The notes: generated from the letters alone by a model not told the origin. DNA of 64,000 bases from an uncultured Bacteroidales bacterium (GCA_900316305.1 ONCM01000018.1:1-64000); one strand, 5' to 3'. Counted from the first letter of the stretch, positions 42,001 through 52,459 are shown. A program made the numbers and translations.

Positions 42001-42040
42001 AAAAACCGGGTGCTGATTCTGGATCAGCACCCGGTTTTTT
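42001..42040. terminator. Bidirectional terminator between convergent genes
   Basis: AAAAACCGGGTGCTGAT (42001-42017) pairs with ATCAGCACCCGGTTTTT (42023-42039), with A and T runs on either side. It ends both the adhesin transcript and the minus-strand gene at 42067. Confidence 0.92.
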
Positions 42041-42066
42041 ATTCGTTAAATTCGTGAAATTCGCCG

Positions 42067-43080
42067 TTACGGTTCGGCTGTTTCGTTTGTCAGCTCATTG
42101 ACCTGCGACTGCATCTCGCCCAGCTGGGTTTGCAGCTGGCCGAGGAGGGATTGCAGGGATGTAATCATGTTCGCCATGTCGCAGAGGGTCATGTCACCGC
42201 ACTGGGCGGCGGTGATGTAGCCCGCGTCGTTGGTGTAGGCGCTGATGTTCATCGGGATGTTAGCTGAGGTGATGTAGCCGCTGTTATTGGTGAGTTGGCT
42301 GATTTGCGTCGGGACGGTCACATTGACGGTCGCGTCAGTGGCGGCGTTGGCCGTGAAGGTGCCGATGGTGGTGCCGTTCTGCTGGATCGTCAGCGTGGCG
42401 TTGTTCGCCGCTGCCGGGATGGCAGGTTTGTTCAGGATCTCGGCCGCGCCGCTCGTGGCGTTCCAGTCGGCGTTGACCTGCGCAGGCACCTGCGCTGCGG
42501 TGATGTAGCTCGCGTCGTTGGTGAAGGCGCTGACGTTCGTCGGGATGGTCACTGCACCCTGCACCGTCGCTGCGGTGAGGTAGCCGGCGTCATTGGTGAA
42601 CGCGCTGATGTTCGTCGGCACTATCGGGATCTCCGGAGTGTTGGTCAGATCGTTGTAGTTGCCGCTGAAGCTGTTGCCCGCCTCGTTCGCGTAGAGAGCG
42701 TAAGGCACGCTCATCAGCTGCTGCACCGTCTCCAAGGCGTAGCTGTTGCCGCCCGCCGGGTCGATTTCGGTCTTCAAGAAGTAGGGGCCGTTCGCCCAGT
42801 CGATGGCGCCGAAGCTGCCCGACACCGCCGTGCCCTCCCCTACCGACAGGGACATCAGCCCGTTGGCGTTGGTCACAGCCGTCTGGTTCTCGATATAGAC
42901 GGCTGTGCCGTTGGCACTGCCCTGTAGAACCCATATCCGGGCCGAGACATTCTGGTTGGCCACCAGCGTGTTGTCGGCGTTGCGCACCACCGCCTGGTAG
43001 CTCATCTTCTGCGGTGCCTGCGCCCACACACAGACGCTCACCAGCACCGCCAGGATTGTTGTACTAATCTGTTTTTTCAT
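42067..43080 (-). CDS. Secreted tail-fibre-like repeat protein with C-terminal coiled coil
   Basis: The 337-residue protein has a signal peptide (MKKQISTTILAVLVSVCVWAQ). Residues about 22-135 form a conserved N-terminal module (APQKMSYQAVVRNADNTLVANQNVSARIWVLQG; VPYALYANEAGNSFSGNYNDLTNTPEIP). Next come repeats of PTNVSAFTNDAGYITAAQV type (about 140-285), which resemble phage tail-fibre spacers, then a predicted coiled coil (MANMITSLQSLLGQLQTQLGEMQSQVNEL). The same order opens the 3015-residue protein encoded next to it on the same strand. There is no sorting tail. Likely a short, secreted or surface structural protein; trimerisation by the coiled coil is inferred. Confidence 0.7.
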   Translation of the reverse strand: MKKQISTTILAVLVSVCVWAQAPQKMSYQAVVRNADNTLVANQNVSARIWVLQGSANGTAVYIENQTAVTNANGLMSLSVGEGTAVSGSFGAIDWANGPYFLKTEIDPAGGNSYALETVQQLMSVPYALYANEAGNSFSGNYNDLTNTPEIPIVPTNISAFTNDAGYLTAATVQGAVTIPTNVSAFTNDASYITAAQVPAQVNADWNATSGAAEILNKPAIPAAANNATLTIQQNGTTIGTFTANAATDATVNVTVPTQISQLTNNSGYITSANIPMNISAYTNDAGYITAAQCGDMTLCDMANMITSLQSLLGQLQTQLGEMQSQVNELTNETAEP

Positions 43081-43113
43081 AATCTTATTGTTTTTTATTA
43101 TTACTCTCTAATA

Positions 43114-43162
43114 GTTTCAGGTTTCAAGTTTCAGGTTTCAAGTTTCAAGTTTCAGGTTTCAG
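43114..43162. repeat. Heptamer array (TTTCAGG/TTTCAAG)
   Basis: Seven 7-bp units alternate TTTCAGG and TTTCAAG between the 337-residue gene and the stop of the giant FISUMP gene. Confidence 0.92.
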
Positions 43163-43190
43163 GTAAAGATGCAAAATTTTGCGTCTCTAC
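43163..43190. repeat. GTAGAGACG palindrome, copy 3, containing a stop codon
   Basis: GTAAAGATGCAAAA (43163-43176) mirrors TTTTGCGTCTCTAC (43177-43190) with two mismatches. The minus-strand stop TAG of the giant FISUMP gene (43187-43189) lies in its right arm. Confidence 0.85.
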
Positions 43191-46100
43191 TGATCTCGGA
43201 GACAGCGGACGGAGCATCCTTCCGTCTTGTTAACTGAACTAACTATGACATCATCATAATACCCATCAATTAACATGACAGCACCATAAATGCTGGTCTC
43301 CTGGGTGCATGACCAGAATTGTGCATACCATCCTATCTCCTCGTATGGGAATGTGAACGTATTGTTGCCATATCTGATACCCGCTGGAAGTGCCGTGAAG
43401 TTCGTGGCATTGTTGGTGCTCGGGTTTACGATGGGAGAACAAGAGGATGAACCCTCTGGATCATAGTTGACAGCCCATCCCGTGGTGCTTGCCAACGCTT
43501 TGGCATTGTTAAACGACCACATTGATCCACCGTAACAAGCGTATACTTGACGATGGTTGATGAGGAACATTCTTAACTCATACCACTCTTCGCAACTCGG
43601 CACATGCCAGCCATCGGGACAGATACCCTGCACGCCGCTCGGAATCGAGTTGCTGGAAGCCGCTCCATGTCTCACCGCCGCCATATTGTAAAGATAGCCG
43701 TATGTAGAGACAGTGTAACTGTTATTATTGGGATAGTAGCGGTATGGCGTTGTCGCACTGACGTTGTTTCCACCAAGGCTGATAGGTGTATTGTCGGCAT
43801 AGTGGGTGGTGCGCAAGTTCTCCTTCATCCAGCACTGGTTGCCGAGTCTCACCGTGTTATAGACATTGTTGTCAACATCCGTTACGGTAGGCGCATCAGG
43901 ACAAGGCACACCGTTCAAGGATAAGTCCGTGGTGGTGAACTCCTCCTGTTCTCCAAAGGATGTACCCAAAAAATTGGTAGCGTATGCCCGCACATAATAG
44001 GTGGTGTTAGGAGTCAGATCGGTCAAGGTATCGGCGAAATACATATACTTCAGATTGTTGCTGACGAAATGGTTGTCGTTAAAGGTCGGATTAGGCGAAG
44101 TGCTCCAACAGAACCCGACCTCAGCATCTGCACCGCCGTCAGAATTCAACCAGCCACCCACTCTGGCGGAGAAATCTGAAAGCTCATAGCAAGAATGGGT
44201 TTCAACGTCAGGCAAGCTAACTTCATAAACATTGAAATCAGTAAATTCGAGATAACCCATATTAGCATCGCTTATACAGTGGAAGGCAATGGCATAATCG
44301 CCGTTCAAATTCGAGACATTGAGTCTGTGCCTAACCCAAATGTTGGAATGGAAAGTGTCGGGTGGGACAAGGAGAACAGTGTCGGGTCCAAAAGCGAGCA
44401 CTTCATAAATCACATTTTCCCAATGGCCATTACGATTCTTATAACTGACCACGGTCGGATTGCCCGTAAAGGTGAAGGTCGGCGAAATCAAATATTCGTC
44501 GGCCTTGGTCGGGGTATAAACATTTGGGTATTCGGCGTATTCGACATTTCCAAAATAGGGGTAAAATCTAAATGTATTGCCGTCGCCGTTTGCATCCACA
44601 ATGCTCCAACAAACGTTATCATCGGAATTTCTGAAATTATTGGAATACGGGATGGAGATACCGACACAATAGACGGAATCCGCAACGGTCGTGAACGAGA
44701 CTTGCGGGCCATACCCCGTTCCCACGCTGTTGGTGGCGTAAGCGCGAACGTAATAGATGGATCCTGCATTCATGTCAGTGAGGTCGCTCATGAAACTGCC
44801 GAGACCCTCACCGTCCGAGGTGTGATTGTCATGCACTGTCGGGTTTGGTGATGTGCTCCAGCAGACACCGCGATCCGTCACGGAGTCTCCTCCGTCGGAT
44901 GTCACGTGACTGACGGAAGAGGCCAGTGTGGGGGTAATATTAAAGATGCTATCGACAATGGCTGTCGGCAATGTCATACTTTCACCCAAATCGTCACGCA
45001 AGCAACGGACGGAATTACCGAAATACGTCGATTGGTTACCTATTGTGAGTTGAGACTGGTCATAGAGTATTCTGCAATCGTATGCATAGGAAACACTTGT
45101 AGTAGTCTGCGTGGAACTCCAGAAGAATGCGCCATAATTGAATGCCGAGTGAGGTGCATAACCGGCGGGAATCGCTGAGAACCCGGAAATGTTGCTTTGA
45201 CTGGACCAATAACAGGGTGTACACCATTCAGATGAATAATTCCAGTAATAGTTGACGGAGAATGCATAGGCAATGGCATCAGGATCACCATGACAGACGT
45301 ACTTCGTTTGGCTGGTGGCAAAATCTATCAGCTGTGTCCATTCTGCTTTACTAGGTATATGCCAGCCCAAAGGACAGATACCCTGCACCCCGCTCGGGTT
45401 GGCTTCACTGGAGGCCGCTCCATTCATTATGGTCTTCCAAGCATAAAGGTAGCCGTATGTGGGAACATTATTTTCATCATCATAGGGAGCACTTCTATAA
45501 TCTTCCTCATAGAGATAATAATAGTCAGACGCCGAACTTGTCGGGATTAACGTGCCGTCGGGTTTATGTGTAACCCGCAGATTCTCCTTCATCCAGCATT
45601 GGTTGCCTATTTGCACCGTATTGTAGCTTATGTTGTCAATATCGGAGATGGTGGAGGTGCCGCAGACAAACGCACCTAAAGTGGTAAAGCTCATCTGCTC
45701 GCCGTAGGCCGTACCCGCGCTGTTGGTGGCATACGCCCGCACATAATAGGTTGTGTTGGGAGTCAGATTGGTGAGTATGGACACAAAGAGGCCTGTATCC
45801 ACGCCTTCCGTGCTATGCATACCATTTACCGTCGGATTCGGCGAGGTACCCCAGCAGATACCGCGGGCCGTCACCGCTGCCTCACCGTCATCCGTCACTT
45901 CGCCGACCGATACGGCAGCTGTGGTCGATATGCTTGTAACAGGTTTCGTGATGACCGTGGGCAGCAGCGCCAAGGTGGTGAAGGTGACCTGCTGGCCGTA
46001 CATCGTGCCCAGACTGTTGGTAGCGTATGCCCGGACGTAATAAGTAGTGCCTAAACTCAAGCCCGAGATGCTGCTGGTGAAGCTGCCCGTACCGGAGCCT

Positions 46101-49100
46101 TCGGTGGTATGGAGGCCGTTCACCGTCGGGTTCGGGGTGGTGCCCCAACAGATACCGCGGGCCGTCACCGCCAAGCCTCCGTCATCCGTCACGCTACCAC
46201 CGCAAGTGGCCGTGGTATAGGTGATGTTGCCGACAGGATCCGTAGTCACCGTGGGCAAATTCGCAGTCTCGACATCCGTATTGAGAATACAACGAACAGA
46301 AAGCCCCGTCCATTGTCTCCAAGACCTCATTCTTTCTCTTTCATTATAATTCTCAAAACCTATCGTCTGCGTAAAATTGCTATCGATAGTGTCCTGGGTG
46401 GAAGACCAGAAGTAGGTCTCCCGCCCAAAGTTCTCGCTCGTGTTTGAACTTGAATAAATGCCGACAGGAAAAGCGGAGAATCCTGAACTGTTGTTGGAAC
46501 TATTATTATTGCCCACATCGCAATAATCAGTATTTGAGAATCTCCATCCTGTAGTGCTTGCAAGTGCTGTCGCAATATTGGTACTGTCTCCGCCGCACCA
46601 ATATTTGCTTTTACTTCTCATATAATCTCTCAGTTGCAGCCATTCCGCAATGCTCGGCACATGCCATCCGGTAGGACAGATGCCCCAAACATCACTCGGG
46701 TTGGCTTCACTGGAAAGGTCATCCTCCATCACCGCATACCAGTTATAGAAATAGCCGTATGCGGGAACTGTGGTGGGGTCATTGTTTGGAACGTAGCGGT
46801 AGGCCATGGTATTTGACACCTCCGATCCGAGCGGAATGAATGTTCCGTCGGCGAAGTGGGTGGTGCGGAGGTTCTCCTTCATCCAACATTGATGTCCGAG
46901 GAAGACCGTGTTGTAGGTGTTGCCGTCGAAATCGGTCACCGTCGGGGCGTTGGAACAAGGTTTACCGTCGGGATCATCGGTGGTGAACTGAACCATATCA
47001 CCATATACCGTGCTCTCGCTGCTGATAGCGTAGGCGCGCACATAGTAAACTGTGGCGGTGTCCAGACCGGTGATGGTGGTTGAGAAACTGCCCAAACCGC
47101 TGCCCACGGCGATATGATTGCCGTTCACCGTCGGAGTTCCACTTGTAGTCCAGCAGACACCTCGTTCTGTCACCGGCGCATCACCTTCATCCGTCACCTC
47201 TCCGCCACAAACAGCCGTGGTGTAAGTGATATCGCCGACAGTATCGGTGGTGACAGTAGGCAATGACAGGGCCGGCGTGGTAAACGATTGTGGCGAGCCG
47301 TACATCGTACCTAAGCTGTTGATGGCGTAGGCGCGCACATAATAGGTGGTGCCAGGCGTCAAACCGGTAATGCTGCTGGTGAAACCGCCCAAGCCTGCAC
47401 CGTCGATGGTGTGGTTGTTTTGCAAATTCGGAGCTCCTGTAGTGCCCCAGCAGACACCGCGGGCCGTCACCTCTAAACCGCCGTCATCCGTCACCTCGCC
47501 GCCGCAAACGGCCGTGGTGTGGGTGATGTTGCTGGCAGGAGTTGTCGTGACGGAGGGCAATGACAGGGTGAGCGTGGTGAAATAAATCAAATCACCATAC
47601 ACTGTGCCCGCACTGCTGATGGCGTAGGCACGTATAAAGTAGTTTGTGCCCGAGGCCAGACCTGTAAGGGAAGTCGTAAAACCGCCCAAGCCGCTGCCCA
47701 CGGCAATATGGTTGTCCGTCACCATCGGATACCCGTGTGTGGTCCAGCAGATGCCTCGTTCTGTCACCGGCGCATCGCCTTCCGATGTCACTTCACCGCC
47801 AAGAGTGGCTGAGGTGTAGGTGATATCGCTGGCAGAAACGGTTGTGACAGTGGGCAATGACAAGGCTGTCGTGGTGAAACTTTCTGATTGACCGTATTTC
47901 GTGCCTAAGCTGTTGATGGCGTAGGCGCGCACATAATAGGTGGTGCCAGGTGTCAGTCCAGTAATGCTGCTGGTGAAACTACCCAGACCATCCCTATCGA
48001 TAGTATAGTTGTCGGCCAGCGTCGGGGTTACTGAAGTACTCCAGCAAATGCCGCGAGCCGTAACCGGAGAACCGCCGTCTGCCGTCACCTCGCCGCCGCA
48101 AACAGCCGTGGTTTGAGTGATGTCGCTGACAGAAGCTGTCGTGACGGAGGGCAATGACTGGGCTTGTGTGGTGAAATAAACCAGCCCACCATATACCGTG
48201 CCCGCACTGCTGATGGCATAGGCCCGCACATAGTAGTTTATGCCGGATACCAGATCGGTGAGGGTGGTTGTGAAGCTGCCCAAGCCGCTATCCACGGCGA
48301 TATGATCGCCATCCACCGTCGGATATCCGCTTATAGTCCAGCAGATGCCTCGCTCTGTCACCGGAGCATCGCCTTCTGCCGTCACTTCACCGCTGCAGGT
48401 GGCTGTTGTGTAGGTGATATCGCTGGCATTTTTGGTTATAACCGTGGGCGATGCCATGTACGGTGTGGTAAAATTCAGTAGATCGCTGTACCTCGTGCCT
48501 TGGCTATTGGTAGCGTAGGCCCGCACAAAATAAGAATAGCCAGGGGCTAAACCTGTAACAATACTGGTAAAACTGCCCAGACCATCCCCATCGGTGGTAT
48601 GTCTATCGGCCAAAGTCGGGGCTCCAAAATGACTCCAACAGACACCGCGAGCCGTCACTGGGGTGCCGCCGTCATCTGTCACCTCGCTGCTGCAGACAAT
48701 CGTGGAGAAGGTGATATCGCTGACAGAATCTATTGTGACGGAGGGTGTTCTCAGAGTCGATGTGTAGAAGTTGATTAGACCACCATAGCTCGTGCCCTCA
48801 CTGTTCGTGGCGTATGCCCGCATCCGGTAGTAGGTGCCGGGAGTGAGGTCGGTGACGGTGACCGTGAAACTGCCCAGACCGCTACCCACAGCAATATGAT
48901 CGTCATTCACCGTTGGGAACCCACTGTCATTTGCAAACCAGCAGACACCTCGTTCGGTCACAGGGACGCCGCCGTCTTCTATCACCTCGCCACCGACGGT
49001 GACAGTGGTGTAGGTGATGTCGCTGGCAAAAGCTGTCATGACCGAAGGCATATAAGCGGCATTGGTGCTGAAAGCGATCAGATTACCATACACTGTACCC

Positions 49101-52100
49101 GCACTACTGATGGCGTAGGCTCGCACATAATATCTTGTGGCGGTGTCCAGACCTGTTACGGTGGTGGAGAAACCACCCAGACCGCTACCCACGGCGATAT
49201 GATTGCCGTTCACCGTCGGATACCCACTGGTAGCCCAGCAGATGCCTCGTTCTGTCACCGGAGCATCGCCCTCAGATGTCACTTCGCCGCCAAGGGTGGC
49301 TGAGGTGAAGGTAATGTCGCCGGCATTATTGGTTATAACCGTGGGCAATGCCATGGACGGTGTGGTAATAGGTAGTAGATTGCTGTAGCTCGTGCCTTGA
49401 CTATTGGTAGCGTAAGCCCGTACATAATAAAAAAAGCCAGGAGTTAAACCTGTAATATTGCTGGTAAAACTGCCCGTACCCTCACCATCGGTGGTATGGC
49501 TATCGGCCAACGTCGGGGCGTCAAAATGACTCCAACAGACACCGCGGGCCGTCACCGGGGCATTGCCGTCAGAGGTCACATTGCCACTGCATACAGCCGT
49601 GGTGAAAGTGATGTCGCTGACAGAGTCCAAGATGACGATGGGCAATGACATACTCGGCGTGGTGAAATTCTGTTGCTGGCCGTATCTTGTGCCCTGGCTA
49701 TTGGTGGCGTAAGCGCGCACAAAATAAATGGTACCGGGTGCCAAATCGGTGATGTTACTGGTAAAGCTGCCCAGACCATCCCCATCGACGGTATGGCTGT
49801 CTTCCAACGTCGGGGCTCCCATTGTGTTCCAACAGATGCCACGAGCCATCACTGGAGCACCGCCGTCAGCCGTCACCTCACCGCCGCAAACAGCCGTAGT
49901 AAAGGTGATGTCACTGACAGGAGCTGTCGTAACGGTGGGCAATGTCAGGTGCAGCGTGGTAAAATGAGTCAGATCACCATACACCGCGCCCACACTGCTA
50001 ATGGCGTATGCACGCACAAAGTAGTGTGTGCCGGTGGCCAGACCGGTAAGGGTGGCCGTGAAGCTTCCCAAACCGCTACCCACGGCAATATGATCATCAT
50101 TCACCATCGGCATCCCGTATGTAGTCCAGCAGACACCTCGTTCGGTCACCGGTGCATCGCCCTCAGCCGTCACCTCGCCGCCACAGACAGCCGTGGTGTA
50201 GGTGATGTCGCTGACAGAAGCTGTCGTAACGGAAGGCAATGACAAGACCGGCGTGGTGAAAGTCTGTTGCTGACCGTAGCTCGTACCATGGCTGTTGGTG
50301 GCGTAGGCGCGCACATAGTAGGTGGTATTGGGCGTCAGATTGGTGAGGATGATAGTGAAACTGCCCATACCCATACTGTCTGTGGTGTGACTGTCAGCCA
50401 AAGTCGGGTTCTGGGAGGTTCCCCAGCAAATACCGCGGGCCGTCACGTCTATGCCGCCATCTGCCGTCACCTCTCCGCCGCAGGTAGCCGAAACAGCGGT
50501 GATGTCGCTGACAACATCCGTGGTCACTGTAGGCATCGTGCCGCTTAAGCCCAATGCATCGCGAACACATCGGACTCCTTCGGCTGACGATTTAATGTTA
50601 GCACTGTTATCCGATACTGTGCCGGACTCATTGTCCAAACTATAATGCCATGCTGAAGAGTTGTTGTCATTATTTTGTTCTGCAGACCAAAAACAGGCCT
50701 TAGATCCGAAGAAATTAGAACCATTGAAATAATATCCGGTCGGGAGAACAGCAAAGCCTGTGGCGTTGTTCGTGCTCGGGTTGTTGCCCACCGCACAAGA
50801 CGCTCCGGACGCATCCCATCCCGTGGTGGAGGCCAGCGCCTTGGCGATTTTAAGGCTGTTGCCATTACAGGCATATTGAACCTGGCTGCTGACAAAATTT
50901 GTCAACTGGGTCCATTCGGCTCTGCTCGGCACATGCCAGCCTGCAGGACATATTCCCTGCACTCCGCTTGGGTTGGTGCTCGAAGAGGCACTGCCATGCA
51001 TTACCGCTGTCCAGTTGTAGAGATAGCCGTAAGTGGGAACCAGACTGGCGTCATTGTTCGGATAATAGCGATATGCAACGGAACTAGACATATATATGCT
51101 AGTGGGAATCTCTGTACCGTCAGCGTAGTGCGTGGTGCGGAGGTTCTCCTTCATCCAGCACTGGTTGCCGAGCTGCACTGTATTATAGACATTGTTGTCG
51201 AAATCCTTTACCGTGGAGGTGCCGCAGGTGAACCGGGCATAATCCAACGAATCCAACTCCACCGCCAACTGCCCGATGGCGGTCTGCAGCTGCCCGATCT
51301 GGCTCTGCAACGAAGTGATCATGTTGGCCATCTCGCAGAGGCTCGTGTCGCCGCACTGTGCCGCGGTCAGGTAGCCCGCATCGTTGATGAAAGTGCTCAC
51401 ATTCGTCGGGAGACTGTCGGGGGTGAGGTAGCCGATATCGTTAACCAGCTGGTCTGTGGCCGTCGGAACGGTCACGTTGAGGGTGGTGTCAGACGAGGCA
51501 TTACTTGTAAAAGTACCTATCAAGGTGCCGTTCTGCTGGAGGGTCAGTGTGGCATCGTTCGCCGCAGGCGGAACCGTGGGTTTGTTCAGAATCTCCGCCG
51601 AGCCATCCGTGGCATTCCAGTCTGCATTGACCTGCGCGGGAACCTGCGTGGCGGTGATGTAGCCCGCATCGTTGGTGAAGGCGCTGACGTTCGTCGGGAT
51701 GGTCACCGCATTCTGCACCGTTGCCGGGGTAAGGTAGCCCGCATCGTTGGTAAAGGTGCTGACGTTTGTCGGCACCGTCGGGATTTCAGGTGTGTTGGTC
51801 AGGTCGTTGTAGTCGCCGCTGAAGCTGTTGGCGGCCTCGTTGGCGTAGAGCGCGTAGGGGACGCTCAGCAGTTCCTGCACGGTCATCAGCGAGTAGTTGC
51901 TACCGCCCTCGGGGTCCATCTCCGTTTTGAGGAAATAGGGGCCATTTGCCCAGTTGATGGCGCTGAGGCTGCCAGCCACCACCGTGCCCTCGCCGAGGGC
52001 CAAGGTCATCAGCCCGTTGGCATTGGTCGTGGCCAACTGGGTCTCGATATAGACAGCGGAGCCTTCGGCGCTGCCCTGCAGAATCCAGATCCGCGCCGAG

Positions 52101-52234
52101 ACATTCCGGTTGGCCACCAAGGAGTTGTTCACATCCCGCACCACCGACTGGTAGGTCATCTTCTGGGGTGCCTGCGCCCACACGGAGACGCATGTGACGA
52201 TCAACAGTAACAACGTAGTAAAAAACTTATTCAT
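43187..52234 (-). CDS. Giant secreted protein with four FISUMP domains and 16 fibronectin-like repeats
   Basis: The 3015-residue protein has a signal peptide (MNKFFTTLLLLIVTCVSVWAQ). Residues about 22-330 match the 337-residue neighbour, including tail-fibre-like repeats and coiled coil. FISUMP domains (TIGR02145 type) lie at about 334-560, 1760-1990, 2190-2415 and 2777-3015; each opens with C, VxDxDxxxYNTVxLGxQCWMKENLR and closes xSVRCxxD. Twelve 99-residue repeats fill about 560-1757 (VCGGEVTADGG, TARGxCW, YYVRAYAxNSxGTxYG), two lie between FISUMP 2 and 3, and two more flank a beta-sandwich region (about 2520-2675). There is no T9SS tail; the protein ends inside FISUMP 4. FISUMP proteins are abundant surface/secreted proteins of Bacteroidetes and Fibrobacter; function unknown. 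The frame is intact over 9 kb. Confidence 0.85.
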   Translation of the reverse strand: MNKFFTTLLLLIVTCVSVWAQAPQKMTYQSVVRDVNNSLVANRNVSARIWILQGSAEGSAVYIETQLATTNANGLMTLALGEGTVVAGSLSAINWANGPYFLKTEMDPEGGSNYSLMTVQELLSVPYALYANEAANSFSGDYNDLTNTPEIPTVPTNVSTFTNDAGYLTPATVQNAVTIPTNVSAFTNDAGYITATQVPAQVNADWNATDGSAEILNKPTVPPAANDATLTLQQNGTLIGTFTSNASSDTTLNVTVPTATDQLVNDIGYLTPDSLPTNVSTFINDAGYLTAAQCGDTSLCEMANMITSLQSQIGQLQTAIGQLAVELDSLDYARFTCGTSTVKDFDNNVYNTVQLGNQCWMKENLRTTHYADGTEIPTSIYMSSSVAYRYYPNNDASLVPTYGYLYNWTAVMHGSASSSTNPSGVQGICPAGWHVPSRAEWTQLTNFVSSQVQYACNGNSLKIAKALASTTGWDASGASCAVGNNPSTNNATGFAVLPTGYYFNGSNFFGSKACFWSAEQNNDNNSSAWHYSLDNESGTVSDNSANIKSSAEGVRCVRDALGLSGTMPTVTTDVVSDITAVSATCGGEVTADGGIDVTARGICWGTSQNPTLADSHTTDSMGMGSFTIILTNLTPNTTYYVRAYATNSHGTSYGQQQTFTTPVLSLPSVTTASVSDITYTTAVCGGEVTAEGDAPVTERGVCWTTYGMPMVNDDHIAVGSGLGSFTATLTGLATGTHYFVRAYAISSVGAVYGDLTHFTTLHLTLPTVTTAPVSDITFTTAVCGGEVTADGGAPVMARGICWNTMGAPTLEDSHTVDGDGLGSFTSNITDLAPGTIYFVRAYATNSQGTRYGQQQNFTTPSMSLPIVILDSVSDITFTTAVCSGNVTSDGNAPVTARGVCWSHFDAPTLADSHTTDGEGTGSFTSNITGLTPGFFYYVRAYATNSQGTSYSNLLPITTPSMALPTVITNNAGDITFTSATLGGEVTSEGDAPVTERGICWATSGYPTVNGNHIAVGSGLGGFSTTVTGLDTATRYYVRAYAISSAGTVYGNLIAFSTNAAYMPSVMTAFASDITYTTVTVGGEVIEDGGVPVTERGVCWFANDSGFPTVNDDHIAVGSGLGSFTVTVTDLTPGTYYRMRAYATNSEGTSYGGLINFYTSTLRTPSVTIDSVSDITFSTIVCSSEVTDDGGTPVTARGVCWSHFGAPTLADRHTTDGDGLGSFTSIVTGLAPGYSYFVRAYATNSQGTRYSDLLNFTTPYMASPTVITKNASDITYTTATCSGEVTAEGDAPVTERGICWTISGYPTVDGDHIAVDSGLGSFTTTLTDLVSGINYYVRAYAISSAGTVYGGLVYFTTQAQSLPSVTTASVSDITQTTAVCGGEVTADGGSPVTARGICWSTSVTPTLADNYTIDRDGLGSFTSSITGLTPGTTYYVRAYAINSLGTKYGQSESFTTTALSLPTVTTVSASDITYTSATLGGEVTSEGDAPVTERGICWTTHGYPMVTDNHIAVGSGLGGFTTSLTGLASGTNYFIRAYAISSAGTVYGDLIYFTTLTLSLPSVTTTPASNITHTTAVCGGEVTDDGGLEVTARGVCWGTTGAPNLQNNHTIDGAGLGGFTSSITGLTPGTTYYVRAYAINSLGTMYGSPQSFTTPALSLPTVTTDTVGDITYTTAVCGGEVTDEGDAPVTERGVCWTTSGTPTVNGNHIAVGSGLGSFSTTITGLDTATVYYVRAYAISSESTVYGDMVQFTTDDPDGKPCSNAPTVTDFDGNTYNTVFLGHQCWMKENLRTTHFADGTFIPLGSEVSNTMAYRYVPNNDPTTVPAYGYFYNWYAVMEDDLSSEANPSDVWGICPTGWHVPSIAEWLQLRDYMRSKSKYWCGGDSTNIATALASTTGWRFSNTDYCDVGNNNSSNNSSGFSAFPVGIYSSSNTSENFGRETYFWSSTQDTIDSNFTQTIGFENYNERERMRSWRQWTGLSVRCILNTDVETANLPTVTTDPVGNITYTTATCGGSVTDDGGLAVTARGICWGTTPNPTVNGLHTTEGSGTGSFTSSISGLSLGTTYYVRAYATNSLGTMYGQQVTFTTLALLPTVITKPVTSISTTAAVSVGEVTDDGEAAVTARGICWGTSPNPTVNGMHSTEGVDTGLFVSILTNLTPNTTYYVRAYATNSAGTAYGEQMSFTTLGAFVCGTSTISDIDNISYNTVQIGNQCWMKENLRVTHKPDGTLIPTSSASDYYYLYEEDYRSAPYDDENNVPTYGYLYAWKTIMNGAASSEANPSGVQGICPLGWHIPSKAEWTQLIDFATSQTKYVCHGDPDAIAYAFSVNYYWNYSSEWCTPCYWSSQSNISGFSAIPAGYAPHSAFNYGAFFWSSTQTTTSVSYAYDCRILYDQSQLTIGNQSTYFGNSVRCLRDDLGESMTLPTAIVDSIFNITPTLASSVSHVTSDGGDSVTDRGVCWSTSPNPTVHDNHTSDGEGLGSFMSDLTDMNAGSIYYVRAYATNSVGTGYGPQVSFTTVADSVYCVGISIPYSNNFRNSDDNVCWSIVDANGDGNTFRFYPYFGNVEYAEYPNVYTPTKADEYLISPTFTFTGNPTVVSYKNRNGHWENVIYEVLAFGPDTVLLVPPDTFHSNIWVRHRLNVSNLNGDYAIAFHCISDANMGYLEFTDFNVYEVSLPDVETHSCYELSDFSARVGGWLNSDGGADAEVGFCWSTSPNPTFNDNHFVSNNLKYMYFADTLTDLTPNTTYYVRAYATNFLGTSFGEQEEFTTTDLSLNGVPCPDAPTVTDVDNNVYNTVRLGNQCWMKENLRTTHYADNTPISLGGNNVSATTPYRYYPNNNSYTVSTYGYLYNMAAVRHGAASSNSIPSGVQGICPDGWHVPSCEEWYELRMFLINHRQVYACYGGSMWSFNNAKALASTTGWAVNYDPEGSSSCSPIVNPSTNNATNFTALPAGIRYGNNTFTFPYEEIGWYAQFWSCTQETSIYGAVMLIDGYYDDVIVSSVNKTEGCSVRCLRDQ
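46970..50550 (-). repeat. Twelve tandem 297-bp fibronectin-like coding repeats
   Basis: Each unit is 99 residues. Two sub-types occur: A (ADGG-x-VTARGxCW, DGxGLGSF, YATNSxGTxYGQ) and B (EGDAPVTERGxCWTT, HIAVGSGLGSF, YAISSxGTVYGD). In order from the N terminus they read A B A A B B A B A B A B. Confidence 0.88.
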
Positions 52235-52266
52235 AGACTTTTAAGCTTATTATCCATTAAATGTGG

Positions 52267-52274
52267 CAAAAGTA
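52267..52274 (-). promoter_or_regulatory. -7 box TACTTTTG of the giant FISUMP gene
   Basis: CAAAAGTA on the plus strand (GGCAAAAGTACC), 33 bases upstream of the start codon at 52234. Confidence 0.65.
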
Positions 52275-52459
52275 CCATATTTATTCTTTTCGAATATGGT
52301 GTTTCCGCCAAATTTTGGAAATTATTTATCAACACCCCTTCTTCCGCAACCCGCTGGCATTCGCAACGTTGCGGTTTTATCAACAAAAATTCATTTTTAG
52401 TTAAAATCTTATATAGTGATTTTCAATCGATTGCAAATGTTAATAAAGTAAAAAATGAC

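Noticed and set aside
42001..42040. Riboswitch or attenuator
   Set aside because: It is a simple symmetrical hairpin with A and T runs between convergent genes, i.e. a bidirectional terminator.
50675..52210. 511-codon open frame opposite the N terminus of the giant FISUMP gene
   Set aside because: Arg/Gly/His-rich shadow of a gene with a signal peptide and recognised domains.
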